Source: a virus
DNA length: 64,000 nucleotides
Virus record (IMG/VR): IMGVR_UViG_3300027734_000048
Coordinates: 52,567 to 116,566 of that record
Direction: 5' to 3' (one strand)
Shown: positions 18,655 through 27,831 of the stretch, piece by piece
Numbering within the stretch: position 1 is the stretch's first letter
How the letters are laid out: each line of letters starts with the position of its first letter
Program-made: the position numbers and the translations under genes
The notes under the pieces: model-generated
The model's input: only the letters and a program-made list of their open reading frames with translations
Database searches by the model: none
What the model was told of the DNA's origin: nothing

Positions 18655-19299
18655 TTATCCAATTGGAATCCAGTGTTGTTGTTGCGATCCAAGCATTTGT
18701 GATAATGGTGATAAATCATATGCAATTGTAATTCTTGGAGTTGTTTCGCTCCAACCACCTATTCCGTGTGGGTGACCAGTTTCTGAAAGGATAGCACGAT
18801 TGTTTTTGTTTATATTATCAAAAAGATCTTCCCCATTGATTCTGTATCTAGTATATGATGGTTCTGCATTTACACAATAATATCCATGAAATATTGGTGC
18901 TCCAGTTCCATTCATATGATCATGCAATCCGTCTTTTGTTTTATCATTAAGTTTTGGATCAAAGTTGTAGTTTATATTAAACCACCCCTGAATCATATAC
19001 TGTTCTTTTTTAATATCTATTTCATAATAATATGTTGCTTCTTTTAACATGTCTTCAATGTTTGAATATAAGTTATAAATCATGTGATTATGAAATTGAA
19101 AAATGTTATATTTTTGAGCAAGCATGCTTGTAAAATTTGGATATTTTGATTTTATATCATTAAATTCTTCTTTAGATAGTCCAGGTAGTTCTCCATTTTT
19201 CAAGGATGTCTCTAGTTTTAAAACATAGTCTACTAATTCAACTAAGTTGTTATCTAGTGATCTTTCAAAAAATCTATGACCTTTATTATTTGTGTTCAT
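18655..19299 (-). CDS. Putative 2OG-Fe(II) oxygenase-like protein
   Basis: A 214-residue protein. The C-terminal half resembles the 2OG-Fe(II) oxygenase family: HDHMNG (His126/His128), FHGYYCVNAEPSYTRY, GHPHGIGGW (His176/178) and PRITIAYDLSP (Arg189), in the expected order and spacing. The first iron-binding motif reads HDH rather than HxD, so activity is not certain. Start chosen at 19299 because it forms an ATGA overlap with the upstream stop; a TTG seven codons earlier is the alternative. Confidence 0.65.
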   Translation of the reverse strand: MNTNNKGHRFFERSLDNNLVELVDYVLKLETSLKNGELPGLSKEEFNDIKSKYPNFTSMLAQKYNIFQFHNHMIYNLYSNIEDMLKEATYYYEIDIKKEQYMIQGWFNINYNFDPKLNDKTKDGLHDHMNGTGAPIFHGYYCVNAEPSYTRYRINGEDLFDNINKNNRAILSETGHPHGIGGWSETTPRITIAYDLSPLSQMLGSQQQHWIPIG

Positions 19300-20030
19300 T
19301 TGTATACCTTTTTCTTCCAAAAGTGTTTCTTATAACCAGAATTAAATACACTTCGAATTATATTCCTTTGCTTATTTATTTTTTTAACTTCATCTATACT
19401 TCTTACTATTTTTGAAACAAAGGTTGTTCTTTTAAATGGAATTACCTGAACCAGTGGAGTTCCTTGTTTAATAAAACCTTTAAAGTTGTCTTTTACCAAA
19501 AATGAAAAAAGTCCGTCTGAGGCAAAACTATCCGTATCTATTATTGCAGAAATAGCAAATAGGGGTGAATCCTCACGATGTTGTGGGTTAATGAATATAC
19601 TACTATATCCTGGAGTTGTTTTTACTAGCCAAACTAGATTAACTCTAAATATATGATCAATGTATTCATCTTTATTTATTGGGTATCCAGAAATCTGTCT
19701 CATATCATGCATACCAGTCATTGGTGTAGAAACAAATTGCTTCATAGATTGTGGAACATCAAAGATTTGTTTTCCTTCTGTTGTATCTATATATATATCA
19801 AATGGTGCTTTTAATATATACCCGCTTGTTAAAATATCTAAAAATGCCATACATTTTTTAACAGTTAATTTTTGTACACCATTTGAAGGTGATTGATCAT
19901 TATCATAAAATCCTGGAATTTTTCTAAACCATTCTGGCATATTTTTTGAAGATGGTTCTGGCTCTGGAAAAGCATCCACCATTTGTGGAAATAAAGTAAT
20001 AAAACTTATTTCTTGATTTTCAGACTTCAT
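19296..20030 (-). CDS. DUF6065-like protein
   Basis: A 244-residue protein with the pattern of the phage DUF6065-type family as I know it: PEWFRKIPG, TVKKCMAFLDILTSGYIL, KTTPGYSSIFINPQHR, IDTDSF, IKQGTPLVQVIPFKR. Function unknown. A consensus TTGACA-17-TATAAT promoter ends 6 nt before its ATG, so the mRNA is predicted to be leaderless. It begins an operon with the downstream oxygenase-like gene. Confidence 0.75.
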   Translation of the reverse strand: MKSENQEISFITLFPQMVDAFPEPEPSSKNMPEWFRKIPGFYDNDQSPSNGVQKLTVKKCMAFLDILTSGYILKAPFDIYIDTTEGKQIFDVPQSMKQFVSTPMTGMHDMRQISGYPINKDEYIDHIFRVNLVWLVKTTPGYSSIFINPQHREDSPLFAISAIIDTDSFASDGLFSFLVKDNFKGFIKQGTPLVQVIPFKRTTFVSKIVRSIDEVKKINKQRNIIRSVFNSGYKKHFWKKKVYK

Positions 20031-20036
20031 CTAACA

Positions 20037-20065
20037 ATTATATCAGACTGTATCTGGTCTGTCAA
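20037..20065 (-). promoter_or_regulatory. Consensus sigma-70 promoter, leaderless
   Basis: Perfect TTGACA (20065-20060), 17-nt spacer and perfect TATAAT (20042-20037) on the minus strand. The A of the ATG at 20030 is 6 nt past the -10, about where transcription should start. The promoter lies over the last codons of the upstream Hint-domain gene. Confidence 0.85.
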
Positions 20066-21263
20066 ATGCTAGTGATTTTTCTGTAAAGAAGTTGTCATAA
20101 GGTTCACAGTTAATAGAAAGTTTTTCCATTTCCATGTCAATTGCTTCAACTACTAAAATATCAACAAATCCACTATGTTCGTGTGAATATCTCTGATATG
20201 TTGTATCTACTTGTGCAACATTAAGGTACTTGATAACTCCATCTTTTTTAACCAAAATATTGTGTGTATTAACAAACATATCTCCATCAATAAATACAAA
20301 GTTTTGTGCTACACCTGGGGTCAAAGAAACAATTGTTGTTTCAACTACTGGTAGATTTGACAAATCTTCTGTTGTTGACCAAGAAAGCCAATCATTATTT
20401 TCTCCAAGATCTACAGCAAGAACTTTGTCTCCTACATTAAGGTTTTTTGCCTCAACATAGCCATTAGTTGTAAGAACTTTTGTTTCAATTGATATTGAGT
20501 CACGCCATCCTGGTGAGAATCCAAACACACCGAATGGTGAGAATCCAAACACACCGAATGGTGAGAATCCAAACACACCGAATGGTGAGAATCCAAACAC
20601 ACCGAATGGTGAGAATCCAAACACACCGAATGGTGAGAATCCGAATACTGAGAATGGTGTAAATGAGAATGTTGTAACATTTGAAGAGTATCCAGAATAG
20701 TCAGAATTACCATTTGCATTTGTTGCATAGACTCTGTAAGCCTGTGTTTGTCCACCACCCTGTGAAATATTAATAGATGTTCCAGAAGTGTCTCCCGCTG
20801 TTCCATCATTTCCTTCGACATGGTAGTTTGAAATTGCTTTTCCACCGTTTGCTGGAGCAGACCATGTTACTGTATCATAAGATGCTCCAGAGGGAGATGA
20901 TCCGCTTGGAGCAGATGGTGCACCTGGAACTGTTGTTGCAGTTACTGGAGATGTTGCTGAAGATTCTCCACTAGTTCCATAAGAGTTTGTAGCAGTTACC
21001 TTAAATGTATAAGATGTGCCTGATGCTAAATTTTGTACTACGATAGGAGAAGAAGCCCCAGATGCAGTTTTTGATGCATCCTCAACAGCCGTAACTGTAT
21101 AGGATGTTGCTGCATATGGGCCTGCTGCTGTGAATGTTACAGAGATTGCGCCATTGTTATATGCACGACCAGTTCCAACATCTGTCCCCGTTCCGATTGT
21201 TGGTGTATATGGTGCCAAGAAGTCATTTGCTCCCTGGCTCATTCTGCCTGCTTGTTTTGACAT
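20043..21263 (-). CDS. FnIII tail protein with octapeptide repeats and Hint-like domain
   Basis: A 406-residue protein. Residues ~30-115 and ~118-198 form two fibronectin type III-like repeats. Residues ~200-252 hold FSPFGVFG repeated (five perfect copies plus degenerate ends). Residues ~253-400 resemble a Hedgehog/intein Hint fold: SIETKVLTTNGYVEAKNLNVGDKVL, then FVNTHNILVKKDG and KLSINCEPYDNFFTE. The usual Cys1 is absent (Ser near the block start), so splicing is unlikely; cross-linking or cleavage is possible. Probably an external tail or fibre component. Strong AGGAG start. Confidence 0.78.
   Translation of the reverse strand: MSKQAGRMSQGANDFLAPYTPTIGTGTDVGTGRAYNNGAISVTFTAAGPYAATSYTVTAVEDASKTASGASSPIVVQNLASGTSYTFKVTATNSYGTSGESSATSPVTATTVPGAPSAPSGSSPSGASYDTVTWSAPANGGKAISNYHVEGNDGTAGDTSGTSINISQGGGQTQAYRVYATNANGNSDYSGYSSNVTTFSFTPFSVFGFSPFGVFGFSPFGVFGFSPFGVFGFSPFGVFGFSPFGVFGFSPGWRDSISIETKVLTTNGYVEAKNLNVGDKVLAVDLGENNDWLSWSTTEDLSNLPVVETTIVSLTPGVAQNFVFIDGDMFVNTHNILVKKDGVIKYLNVAQVDTTYQRYSHEHSGFVDILVVEAIDMEMEKLSINCEPYDNFFTEKSLAFDRPDTV
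20512..20655 (-). repeat. 24-nt tandem repeat encoding FSPFGVFG
   Basis: Five identical 24-nt units (20512-20631) and a sixth diverged unit inside the FnIII/Hint gene. The reading frame is kept, giving a Gly/Phe/Pro linker. Identity at the DNA level suggests recent expansion. Confidence 0.95.
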
Positions 21264-21285
21264 AGTTAATCTCCTTTAATTCGTA

Positions 21286-23334
21286 TTATGCTGATAGGTC
21301 TCCGAAGACCAACCATCCGCCTGAAATCTTCATTGCTGTTACAACTGAGTATGTTGTTCTGAACTTGAGTCCAGGTGTACCAACTACACCGTTTGTTGAA
21401 GCAAATGATGCACCTGTACCTGATGCCTGGTAGAAGTCAATTGACTGTCCAGTTGAGTACCCTGTTGCAGGAAGTGTGATTTGTACTGCTCCAGTTAGTG
21501 GAACAAACTTATCTGCTTCTCCAGCAGCAAGTGTTGCTGATGATGAAATTGCTGTTGCAATTGTTGTAATAGATGGTACGCCAACCTTTGTTTGTGTACC
21601 GTCTGAGAATGTAACACCAGATGATGCTGTAACAGCACCAGAGAATGTTGGAGCATCTGCGACTGCAATTGTTGAACCAGTCTTTGTGATATTTGTACCA
21701 GCAGTTACTGCTTCAGAAGCATTAAACTGTGTGTAGTTAACATTTGTTGTTCCAATTGTAATTGTTCCTGTTGTGGTAAGAATAAATCCCTTAGAACCAT
21801 TTGTTGTTCCAGAAGTTACAAAACAGAAATCTCCTGTTGCAAGTTCTCCTGATGGGTTGTTATCGGCATCGGCTGCACGAGTTAATACCCATGCTGCTGA
21901 ACCTGATCCAACCGTAGTTAATGTATAAATACCATTTTGTGTTGCAGTTGTTTGATCTTTAACAAGAACTCTATCTCCAACAGACCATGATGAAACTCCA
22001 TCTAACGTAGTAAATGAACGGTTGGTATCAGCAGTAAGTGTTGCACCAAGACCATTTGTACCATTGCTATAGTTAGCAGATAAATTTGTTGTAGTTGTTG
22101 CTTTTACTGCTTGGTGAAAGTTAATTCCAGCAGCAATACCATCAACATATAACTTAGTTGCTGCATGAAGGTCTGATGTAGGTGCACCTGAAAGTGTAAG
22201 TGCTCCTGTCATTGTTCCTCCAGCAAGTGCCAACTTAGCATTAAGTGCTGTCTGTGTAGCAGTTGAAACAGGCTTATTGGCATCTGAAGTATTATCAACA
22301 TTTGCAAGGCCTACTGAAGACTTTGTAAGTGCTGCTACTGCAGTTGAAACCTTTGTATCTGCTGCTGTTCCTGCTGCTGCAATAGCCTCAGACTTAGCGG
22401 TAGCAACTGTTGTTGCTGTTGCAAGAACTGAAGTATCTGCAATTCCATGTACAGAAGTTGTTGCTGAATTATGTGTTGTTACCTGACCATCAGCATATGT
22501 TTTTGTTGCTAATAGTGTAGTATCTGCAATTCCATGAACATCTGTTGTGTCTGCCCCATGAGTAGAAACTGCTGAATCTACGTATGACTTAAGAGCAAGA
22601 TCTGCAGTATTTAAAATACCATGAACACTTGTTGTATCTTCAGTGTGTGTATTTATTAATGTATTTACTGAAGCAGTTGTTGCTAGTGCAGCAGTATTTG
22701 CAATTCCGTGAACATCAGTTGTTCTAGCATTGAAGTCAGTAATATAAGTTTCAATATCTGGCCACTTGGCAAGAACTGTTGTATCTGAAATTCCGTGAAC
22801 ATTTGTTGTATCAGCCTCGTGAGCAACCACAACACCATTTACATAATCTTTGTTTGCTGCATCTTGTCCACCTGTTGGTGCTGGAAGATTTGTAATTTTA
22901 TTATTATCCATATTTATGTTTCCAGTCATCTGTGTTCCTGACTTTGAAACTTTTGCATTAACTGCATTTAAAATTGTTGTTGCAAATGATCCATCATTAT
23001 CAAGTGCTGCTGCAATTTCGCTAAGTGTATCTAATGCTTCTGGTGCTCCAGCAATAAGATTTCCTAGTTGACCTAGTGGGATTTTTCCATTTGAATCAAG
23101 TGTTGCAACACCATTAGATGCTGCTTTTTGAGTTAAAAGAATATAATCATCTAGTGATCCACCAAGATCTTCTAGATTCTTAAAGTATGATAGGTCAGAC
23201 CATTCAGTCGTACCATCACCTAGTTTAAATTGGTTTGTGTCTGTTTCTACACCAATTTCACCCGCAGCAAGTACTGGGTTTGCATTTGTCCATTGAGAGG
23301 CTGTTCCTCTTCTTTGTTGCATTCTTGTTGACAT
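21286..23334 (-). CDS. Tail fibre protein with coiled-coil repeats
   Basis: A 682-residue protein. Residues 1-52 carry the short QRRGTASQW...LAAGEIGVETDTNQFKLGDG phage fibre domain, shared with the next gene (23384-24667). Residues ~60-390 are repeated Thr/Ala/Ser-rich trimeric-type helices with recurring HGI(A/S)(D/N)T motifs. The C-terminus (~400-682) is a beta-rich cap. Strong AGGAG site preceded by a small hairpin. Confidence 0.85.
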   Translation of the reverse strand: MSTRMQQRRGTASQWTNANPVLAAGEIGVETDTNQFKLGDGTTEWSDLSYFKNLEDLGGSLDDYILLTQKAASNGVATLDSNGKIPLGQLGNLIAGAPEALDTLSEIAAALDNDGSFATTILNAVNAKVSKSGTQMTGNINMDNNKITNLPAPTGGQDAANKDYVNGVVVAHEADTTNVHGISDTTVLAKWPDIETYITDFNARTTDVHGIANTAALATTASVNTLINTHTEDTTSVHGILNTADLALKSYVDSAVSTHGADTTDVHGIADTTLLATKTYADGQVTTHNSATTSVHGIADTSVLATATTVATAKSEAIAAAGTAADTKVSTAVAALTKSSVGLANVDNTSDANKPVSTATQTALNAKLALAGGTMTGALTLSGAPTSDLHAATKLYVDGIAAGINFHQAVKATTTTNLSANYSNGTNGLGATLTADTNRSFTTLDGVSSWSVGDRVLVKDQTTATQNGIYTLTTVGSGSAAWVLTRAADADNNPSGELATGDFCFVTSGTTNGSKGFILTTTGTITIGTTNVNYTQFNASEAVTAGTNITKTGSTIAVADAPTFSGAVTASSGVTFSDGTQTKVGVPSITTIATAISSSATLAAGEADKFVPLTGAVQITLPATGYSTGQSIDFYQASGTGASFASTNGVVGTPGLKFRTTYSVVTAMKISGGWLVFGDLSA

Positions 23335-23345
23335 TATTATCTCTC

Positions 23346-23369
23346 CTCTGTACGGGCTGCGTACTCTTT
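23346..23369 (-). other. Hairpin just before ribosome site of fibre gene
   Basis: GTACG/CGTAC stem with a 5-nt loop (minus strand) placed immediately upstream of the AGGAG site for the 21286-23334 gene. Equivalent hairpins occur before the two neighbouring fibre genes. Confidence 0.5.
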
Positions 23370-23383
23370 ATTATTTAAATTTT

Positions 23384-24667
23384 TCATTGACTAACTCCCC
23401 CGCCATCAAGAACGAGATTGAGTGAACCAATATTGTTTAAAACAGATTTTACAAAAGCAGTTGTTGCTATTTGTGTGCTATCTGTTGAAAATGATGCTGT
23501 TGGTGCTGATGGTGTTCCAGTAAGTGCTGGTGAAGCCAAAGCAGCCTTAAGATCAAGTGCTGTTTGTGTTGCAGTTGATACTGGTTTTGCAGAGTCTGCT
23601 GTATTGTCTACTGAACCAAGTCCAACCATAGATTTTGTAATACCAGAAACTGTACCAGTAAAGGTTGGTGAAACAATTGGTGCGTATGTTGATGATGCAG
23701 TTGCAGAAGCAAGTTTAGCATCTAGTGCTGTTTGTGTTGCAGTTGATACTGGCTTATTTGCGTCTGAAGTATTATCAACATCTGAAAGTCCAACTGATGA
23801 TTTTGTCAATCCAGAAACTGCAGTTGAAACTGCTGAGTCTGCATAAGTTTTTGTAGCAAGTTGTGCTGTGTTAGCAATGCCATGGATATTAGTTGTGTCT
23901 GCTTCATGTGAAGCAAGGTCAGCACTTGAAGCCTTTGTTCCAACAAGAGTAGCAAGTGTTGCTGCTGTTGATTCGTCTGCTGTTAGAGCATCTGCAAGTT
24001 CTTTTAGTGTATTTAGTGCTTCTGGTGCTGAGTTTACAACTGCTGCTACTGCAGTAGATGCTGCGTTATCAGCATATGTTTTTGTAGCAAGAGCAGATGT
24101 ATCTGCAATACCGTGAATATTTGTTGTATCTGATTCATGTGAAGCAAGAGCAGTTGCTGCTGTTGTTTCTGCACCTGACTTGGCATTATTAGCCTTAGTA
24201 GTTGCATCAGATGAAGCAGTTGAAATTGCTTCTGATTTAGCAGTTGAAATTGCTGTAGCCTGTGCTGTAGAGACTGGCTTTGCTGAATCTGCTGTATTAT
24301 CAACCGATCCAAGTCCTACCATAGACTTTGTTACACCAGATACAGTTCCTGTAAATGTTGGTGATGCTATTGGAGCCTTGGCTGCAAGATTTGTTGTCAT
24401 TGTGCCAATAAAGTCTGGGTTATCTCCAATAGATGCTGCTAATTCATTAAGTGTATCAAGTAGGTCTGGTGCTCCATCAATTAGGTCTTGGATGGCTGCT
24501 GCAGCGTCTGCAGTAAAGTAGACAAGGTCTTCCCAGCGATTAGTGCCGTCACCAATTTTAAATTTATTTGTGTCAACTTCAAATCCGATTTCGCCTGCTG
24601 CGAGAATTGGGTTTGCTGATACCCACTGAGAGGCTGTTCCTCTGCGTTGCTGTTGTCTAACTGCCAT
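23384..24667 (-). CDS. Tail fibre protein, paralogue of downstream fibre
   Basis: A 427-residue protein with the same N-terminal module as 21286-23334 (QQRRGTASQW, LAAGEIGFEVDTNKFKIGDG). Alternating Ala/Thr/Ser helices follow, with repeated TFTGTVSG(V/I)TKSMVGLGSVDN and HGIA(D/N)T blocks. Internal near-identical repeats suggest growth by duplication. AGGAGG start, preceded by the hairpin ATGGG/CCCAT. Confidence 0.85.
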   Translation of the reverse strand: MAVRQQQRRGTASQWVSANPILAAGEIGFEVDTNKFKIGDGTNRWEDLVYFTADAAAAIQDLIDGAPDLLDTLNELAASIGDNPDFIGTMTTNLAAKAPIASPTFTGTVSGVTKSMVGLGSVDNTADSAKPVSTAQATAISTAKSEAISTASSDATTKANNAKSGAETTAATALASHESDTTNIHGIADTSALATKTYADNAASTAVAAVVNSAPEALNTLKELADALTADESTAATLATLVGTKASSADLASHEADTTNIHGIANTAQLATKTYADSAVSTAVSGLTKSSVGLSDVDNTSDANKPVSTATQTALDAKLASATASSTYAPIVSPTFTGTVSGITKSMVGLGSVDNTADSAKPVSTATQTALDLKAALASPALTGTPSAPTASFSTDSTQIATTAFVKSVLNNIGSLNLVLDGGGVSQ

Positions 24668-24675
24668 TTATTTCC

Positions 24676-24692
24676 TCCTTATGGGTGCTGCC
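24676..24692 (-). other. Hairpin just before ribosome site of fibre gene
   Basis: ATGGG/CCCAT with a 5-nt loop on the minus strand, directly upstream of AAGGAGG. A TATAAT box lies further upstream, so this may be a 5' leader structure. Confidence 0.5.
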
Positions 24693-24721
24693 CATATGTA
24701 TCTTATTATAACATCAATTTA

Positions 24722-25171
24722 TTAATTGAAATTATCTATTGCAATTCCGCCATCATGTGTTGATGAGAATACTGTATCTAATGCACTGCCAGAGTCTGTG
24801 CTGGCAGTCATTGGACTGTTAAAAAATCCAGAATCTACAAACATTGTAACAATAAGGCCATTGCCATCAATTGAAGTGTCATGAATGTGATCTGGAATAT
24901 TGGTTGTGTCTTCAATAGTTGCTTGTGTATACCAAGAACCATTATAATAAAAATTAACTCTATTTGTCAGAGTGTCTAACCACTGTGTACCATTAGTTGG
25001 TGAAGAAGGAGCAGTATCGCCGACAGCCATTGATTTTGAATCAACATACTCTTTAGTTGCTGCATGTGTATTAAGAGTTGGGACTCCTACTGTTACTGCA
25101 TCTCCAAATGTACCGCCGTTTGCTACGACTAATCCATTTTTGACTTTGAAGTCTTTATCGACTGTTGCCAT
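24722..25171 (-). CDS. Small tail-fibre-related protein
   Basis: A 149-residue protein. It begins MATVDKDFKVKNGLVV, matching the start of the next upstream gene (MATVNKDFKIKSGLIV), and has a THAATKEYVDSK linker and GTQWLDTLTNRVNFYYNGSWY, a common phage fibre motif. GGGAG start. Confidence 0.78.
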   Translation of the reverse strand: MATVDKDFKVKNGLVVANGGTFGDAVTVGVPTLNTHAATKEYVDSKSMAVGDTAPSSPTNGTQWLDTLTNRVNFYYNGSWYTQATIEDTTNIPDHIHDTSIDGNGLIVTMFVDSGFFNSPMTASTDSGSALDTVFSSTHDGGIAIDNFN

Positions 25172-25186
25172 TTATTTCTCCCCTGT

Positions 25187-25225
25187 ACCACATTTTTTGT
25201 GGGGGATTTTGAAAGGATCCCCCTA
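25187..25225. other. Intergenic GC-rich hairpin between fibre genes
   Basis: GGGGGAT/ATCCCCC stem with a 9-nt loop in a 66-nt gap. On the minus strand it is followed by an A-rich, not T-rich, tract, so it looks less like a terminator than an mRNA-processing or stabilising structure. Confidence 0.55.
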
Positions 25226-25237
25226 ACCTTTAATTAA

Positions 25238-27109
25238 TTACTTAAGTAGTGTTCCCATAACAGTAACTGTTGAGTTATTGTTAGCAGTTGTTACTAGAAG
25301 TTGTACGTTTGATCCTGAAATACCTGCTGAAATTGATGATGCTGAACCATTAGTTCCAACAATTCCGTATTCAGTGATTGCAATATTGTCTGAAGTATCA
25401 AGTGTCAAAAGAACCTTTGAAATTTCAGTGTGTGTTCCATAGGCAACCTTTACAAGGTATTCTGCTGAACGGTAGTCAGCCTTTGCAAAAGCATGTGCTG
25501 TCTGAACTCCAGCAGTTGGTGCTGAAAGAGTTGCAGCAACTTGCTTGGCAACTGAATTCAAATCAACTGATGTGAAGTTTGGAACAACTGCTTGTACAGC
25601 AGATACTGCACGAGCATTTGTAAAGTAAAGGTTTGTGCCTTCTGCAAGATCAGATGTTGTAGAATCTGCTACACCGTTTTCTGCGGTAATAGTAAGTCCT
25701 GCACCTGTTCCTGTGATTGTGATATTTGTAAGTGATGCACCAGTCAAAAGATCTGCTGCTGAAGACTTAGCACGAGAATCTGTAAAGTATTCATTTGTAC
25801 CCTCTTCAATATCAGATGTTGTAAGTGCGTTTACTGCTGATGTAATTGCAGAGTTACGATCTGAAACTTCTGTAGAAATTGCTGAATTTGTGTAATCATT
25901 AGCATCAGTAATTGCTTCGCCCTTAGCGTTTGAAATTGCTGAATTACGGTTTGAAACTTCAAGTGAGATTGCAGAATCTGTGTACCCATTTGAAGATGAG
26001 ATTGCTTCGCCCTTAGCAGTTGAAATTGCAGAGTTGCGGTTTGTAACTTCGGTTGAGATTGCAGAATCTGTGTACCCATTTGCAGCAATCTCTGCAGCAT
26101 CTGCATATCCTTGTGCTGCTGTATCAAGGCCAGAAATTTCTGAATCTACATATGTTGTGTCAGCCTTTGTTGCAACCAAGTTAGCAACATCTGTTGCATA
26201 ATTTGGATTATCAGCAATTGCAGCAGCCAATTCATTAAGTGTATCAAGAAGTGCTGGTGCTGAATCTACAAGAGCAGCGATCTCTCCATCTGTGTATGAA
26301 TTAGCAGAAGAAATTGCCTCTGATTTAGCAGTTGAGATAGCACTATTTCTATTTGTAACTTCTGTTGAAATTGCAGAAGAAATTGCTGAGTTGCGGTTTG
26401 TAACTTCAGAAGAAATTGCAGAATCTGTATATCCCTCAGATGTTGAAATTGCTTCACTCTTAGCAGTTGAAATTGCTGAGTTGCGATTTGTAACTTCAGT
26501 TGAGATTGCTGAATCTGTATATCCATTTGAAGATGATATTGCCTCACCCTTAGCGGTTGAAATTGCAGAGTTACGATTAGTAACTTCGGTTGAGATTTCA
26601 GAATCTGTATAGCCATTTGCAGCAATTTCTGCAGCATCTGCATATCCTTGTGCTGCTGTATCTAGAGTAGAAATTTCTCCATTTACATATCCACGAGTTG
26701 CAATTTCATTATTTGATGATTTTCCGCCATAGTAGGCTGATCCATCTGGATTAAGAACAATGTCTCCATTGCCTGAATTAAGTGCAATGTCATCTGATGC
26801 AGAAAGAAGGATTCCATTATTAGAACCAATTTCTGTATCTCCATTAACAACATCAATACCGTTGTTTGTTGAACCACCAACATAGAGCGTATTTACTGTT
26901 ACATTTTCAGCAGCAAAGTCTCCGTTAGCGTCACGCTTTACAACCTTGTTTGCTTCGTTAGCAGATGTGGCTGTTCCACCAATAAGACTAACTATGTAGT
27001 CTTGATCATCTTGTTTCTTTGTAAGAATGTCAAATCCATTAACTGTCGCTGTTGTACCTTCAACGATAAGTCCACTCTTAATTTTAAAATCTTTATTTAC
27101 TGTTGCCAT
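25238..27109 (-). CDS. Long coiled-coil tail fibre with C-terminal adhesin-type domain
   Basis: A 623-residue protein. N-terminal DFKIKSGLIVEG module, then ~12 repeats of a helical unit around ISTEVTNRNSAIS (residues ~150-430). The C-terminal ~95 residues (AEYLVKVAYGTHTEISKVLLTL, AITEYGIVG, GSNVQLLVTT) are the same domain as in 27129-27575. Probably a trimeric tail fibre. Confidence 0.85.
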   Translation of the reverse strand: MATVNKDFKIKSGLIVEGTTATVNGFDILTKKQDDQDYIVSLIGGTATSANEANKVVKRDANGDFAAENVTVNTLYVGGSTNNGIDVVNGDTEIGSNNGILLSASDDIALNSGNGDIVLNPDGSAYYGGKSSNNEIATRGYVNGEISTLDTAAQGYADAAEIAANGYTDSEISTEVTNRNSAISTAKGEAISSSNGYTDSAISTEVTNRNSAISTAKSEAISTSEGYTDSAISSEVTNRNSAISSAISTEVTNRNSAISTAKSEAISSANSYTDGEIAALVDSAPALLDTLNELAAAIADNPNYATDVANLVATKADTTYVDSEISGLDTAAQGYADAAEIAANGYTDSAISTEVTNRNSAISTAKGEAISSSNGYTDSAISLEVSNRNSAISNAKGEAITDANDYTNSAISTEVSDRNSAITSAVNALTTSDIEEGTNEYFTDSRAKSSAADLLTGASLTNITITGTGAGLTITAENGVADSTTSDLAEGTNLYFTNARAVSAVQAVVPNFTSVDLNSVAKQVAATLSAPTAGVQTAHAFAKADYRSAEYLVKVAYGTHTEISKVLLTLDTSDNIAITEYGIVGTNGSASSISAGISGSNVQLLVTTANNNSTVTVMGTLLK

Positions 27110-27128
27110 TTTTTATATCTCCTTTTAT

Positions 27129-27575
27129 TTATGCCTTAAGTCCCATACGTGCAAAACGTACAGTGACTGGCTTGATCGCAGGATCTGGAGTGACTGTTAA
27201 AGCCACGGTATTTCCAGTGCGAGAGACATCAATGGTGCCAATATTCCCATCATTGTCGATAGTGCCATATTCGCTGACAGACACATTTTGTCCATCAACT
27301 AAAATTGTTAATTCGGTTGCATAGAACTTATTGTCCCCTGCAGAGGTTTTTGATATTGAAACAATATACTTGACCATTCGCCAAACTGTGGCATCAAAAT
27401 TATCAACTACAGTTACATTCTCAATACCATTGATTGTATTTTCATTATTACCCGCTGATCCCAAATCTGTTGATTGAGCAACAAGGGTATCAATTAAATC
27501 TACATAATTTTCTTGAGTTGGTCTATCACCTGTTTGAAATAGACTCTTTACTCCTGGAACTGATATTTTAGCCAT
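27129..27575 (-). CDS. Tail-fibre-associated protein with shared C-terminal domain
   Basis: A 148-residue protein. Residues ~60-148 (VKYIVSISKT...ATELTILVDGQ, VSEYGTI, GNTVALTVTP, VTVRFARMGL) repeat the terminal domain of the preceding fibre protein. This domain is also common at the ends of cyanophage structural proteins. Leaderless pattern: TATAAT, 6 nt, ATG. Confidence 0.78.
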   Translation of the reverse strand: MAKISVPGVKSLFQTGDRPTQENYVDLIDTLVAQSTDLGSAGNNENTINGIENVTVVDNFDATVWRMVKYIVSISKTSAGDNKFYATELTILVDGQNVSVSEYGTIDNDGNIGTIDVSRTGNTVALTVTPDPAIKPVTVRFARMGLKA

Positions 27576-27609
27576 GTGGTAATTATAACACCCCTTTTTA
27601 TTTATTTAA

Positions 27610-27831
27610 TTAGAGGATATAGTTGCTATATCCAATAACTTGCAATGGGATTGCTGGAATCATCCCACGAACATCTTGAATTTGAACTGATGAGAATTTA
27701 ACACGGAATGGAAGAATTTCTTTTATTTCAACAAATCTTTGAAGATCTTTGATTGTTGTTATTGAATAGTCAAATGATTTTATTAACTTAGTTTTATGAT
27801 TTAGTTCATCTATTATTATTGCTGTTGCCAT
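27610..27831 (-). CDS. Small protein in tail operon
   Basis: A 73-residue protein, not recognised. Mixed alpha/beta, no membrane segment or cysteine cluster. Its ATG overlaps the TAA of the preceding gene (TAATG), so it is translated with the BppU-like protein. Confidence 0.65.
   Translation of the reverse strand: MATAIIIDELNHKTKLIKSFDYSITTIKDLQRFVEIKEILPFRVKFSSVQIQDVRGMIPAIPLQVIGYSNYIL

Noticed and set aside
20043-20510. Active intein
   Set aside because: The domain is at the C-terminus with no C-extein, and the leading Cys is absent; only a Hint-like fold is claimed.
20512-20655. CRISPR array
   Set aside because: Repeats are 24 nt, perfectly tandem with no spacers, and encode an in-frame octapeptide in a tail protein.
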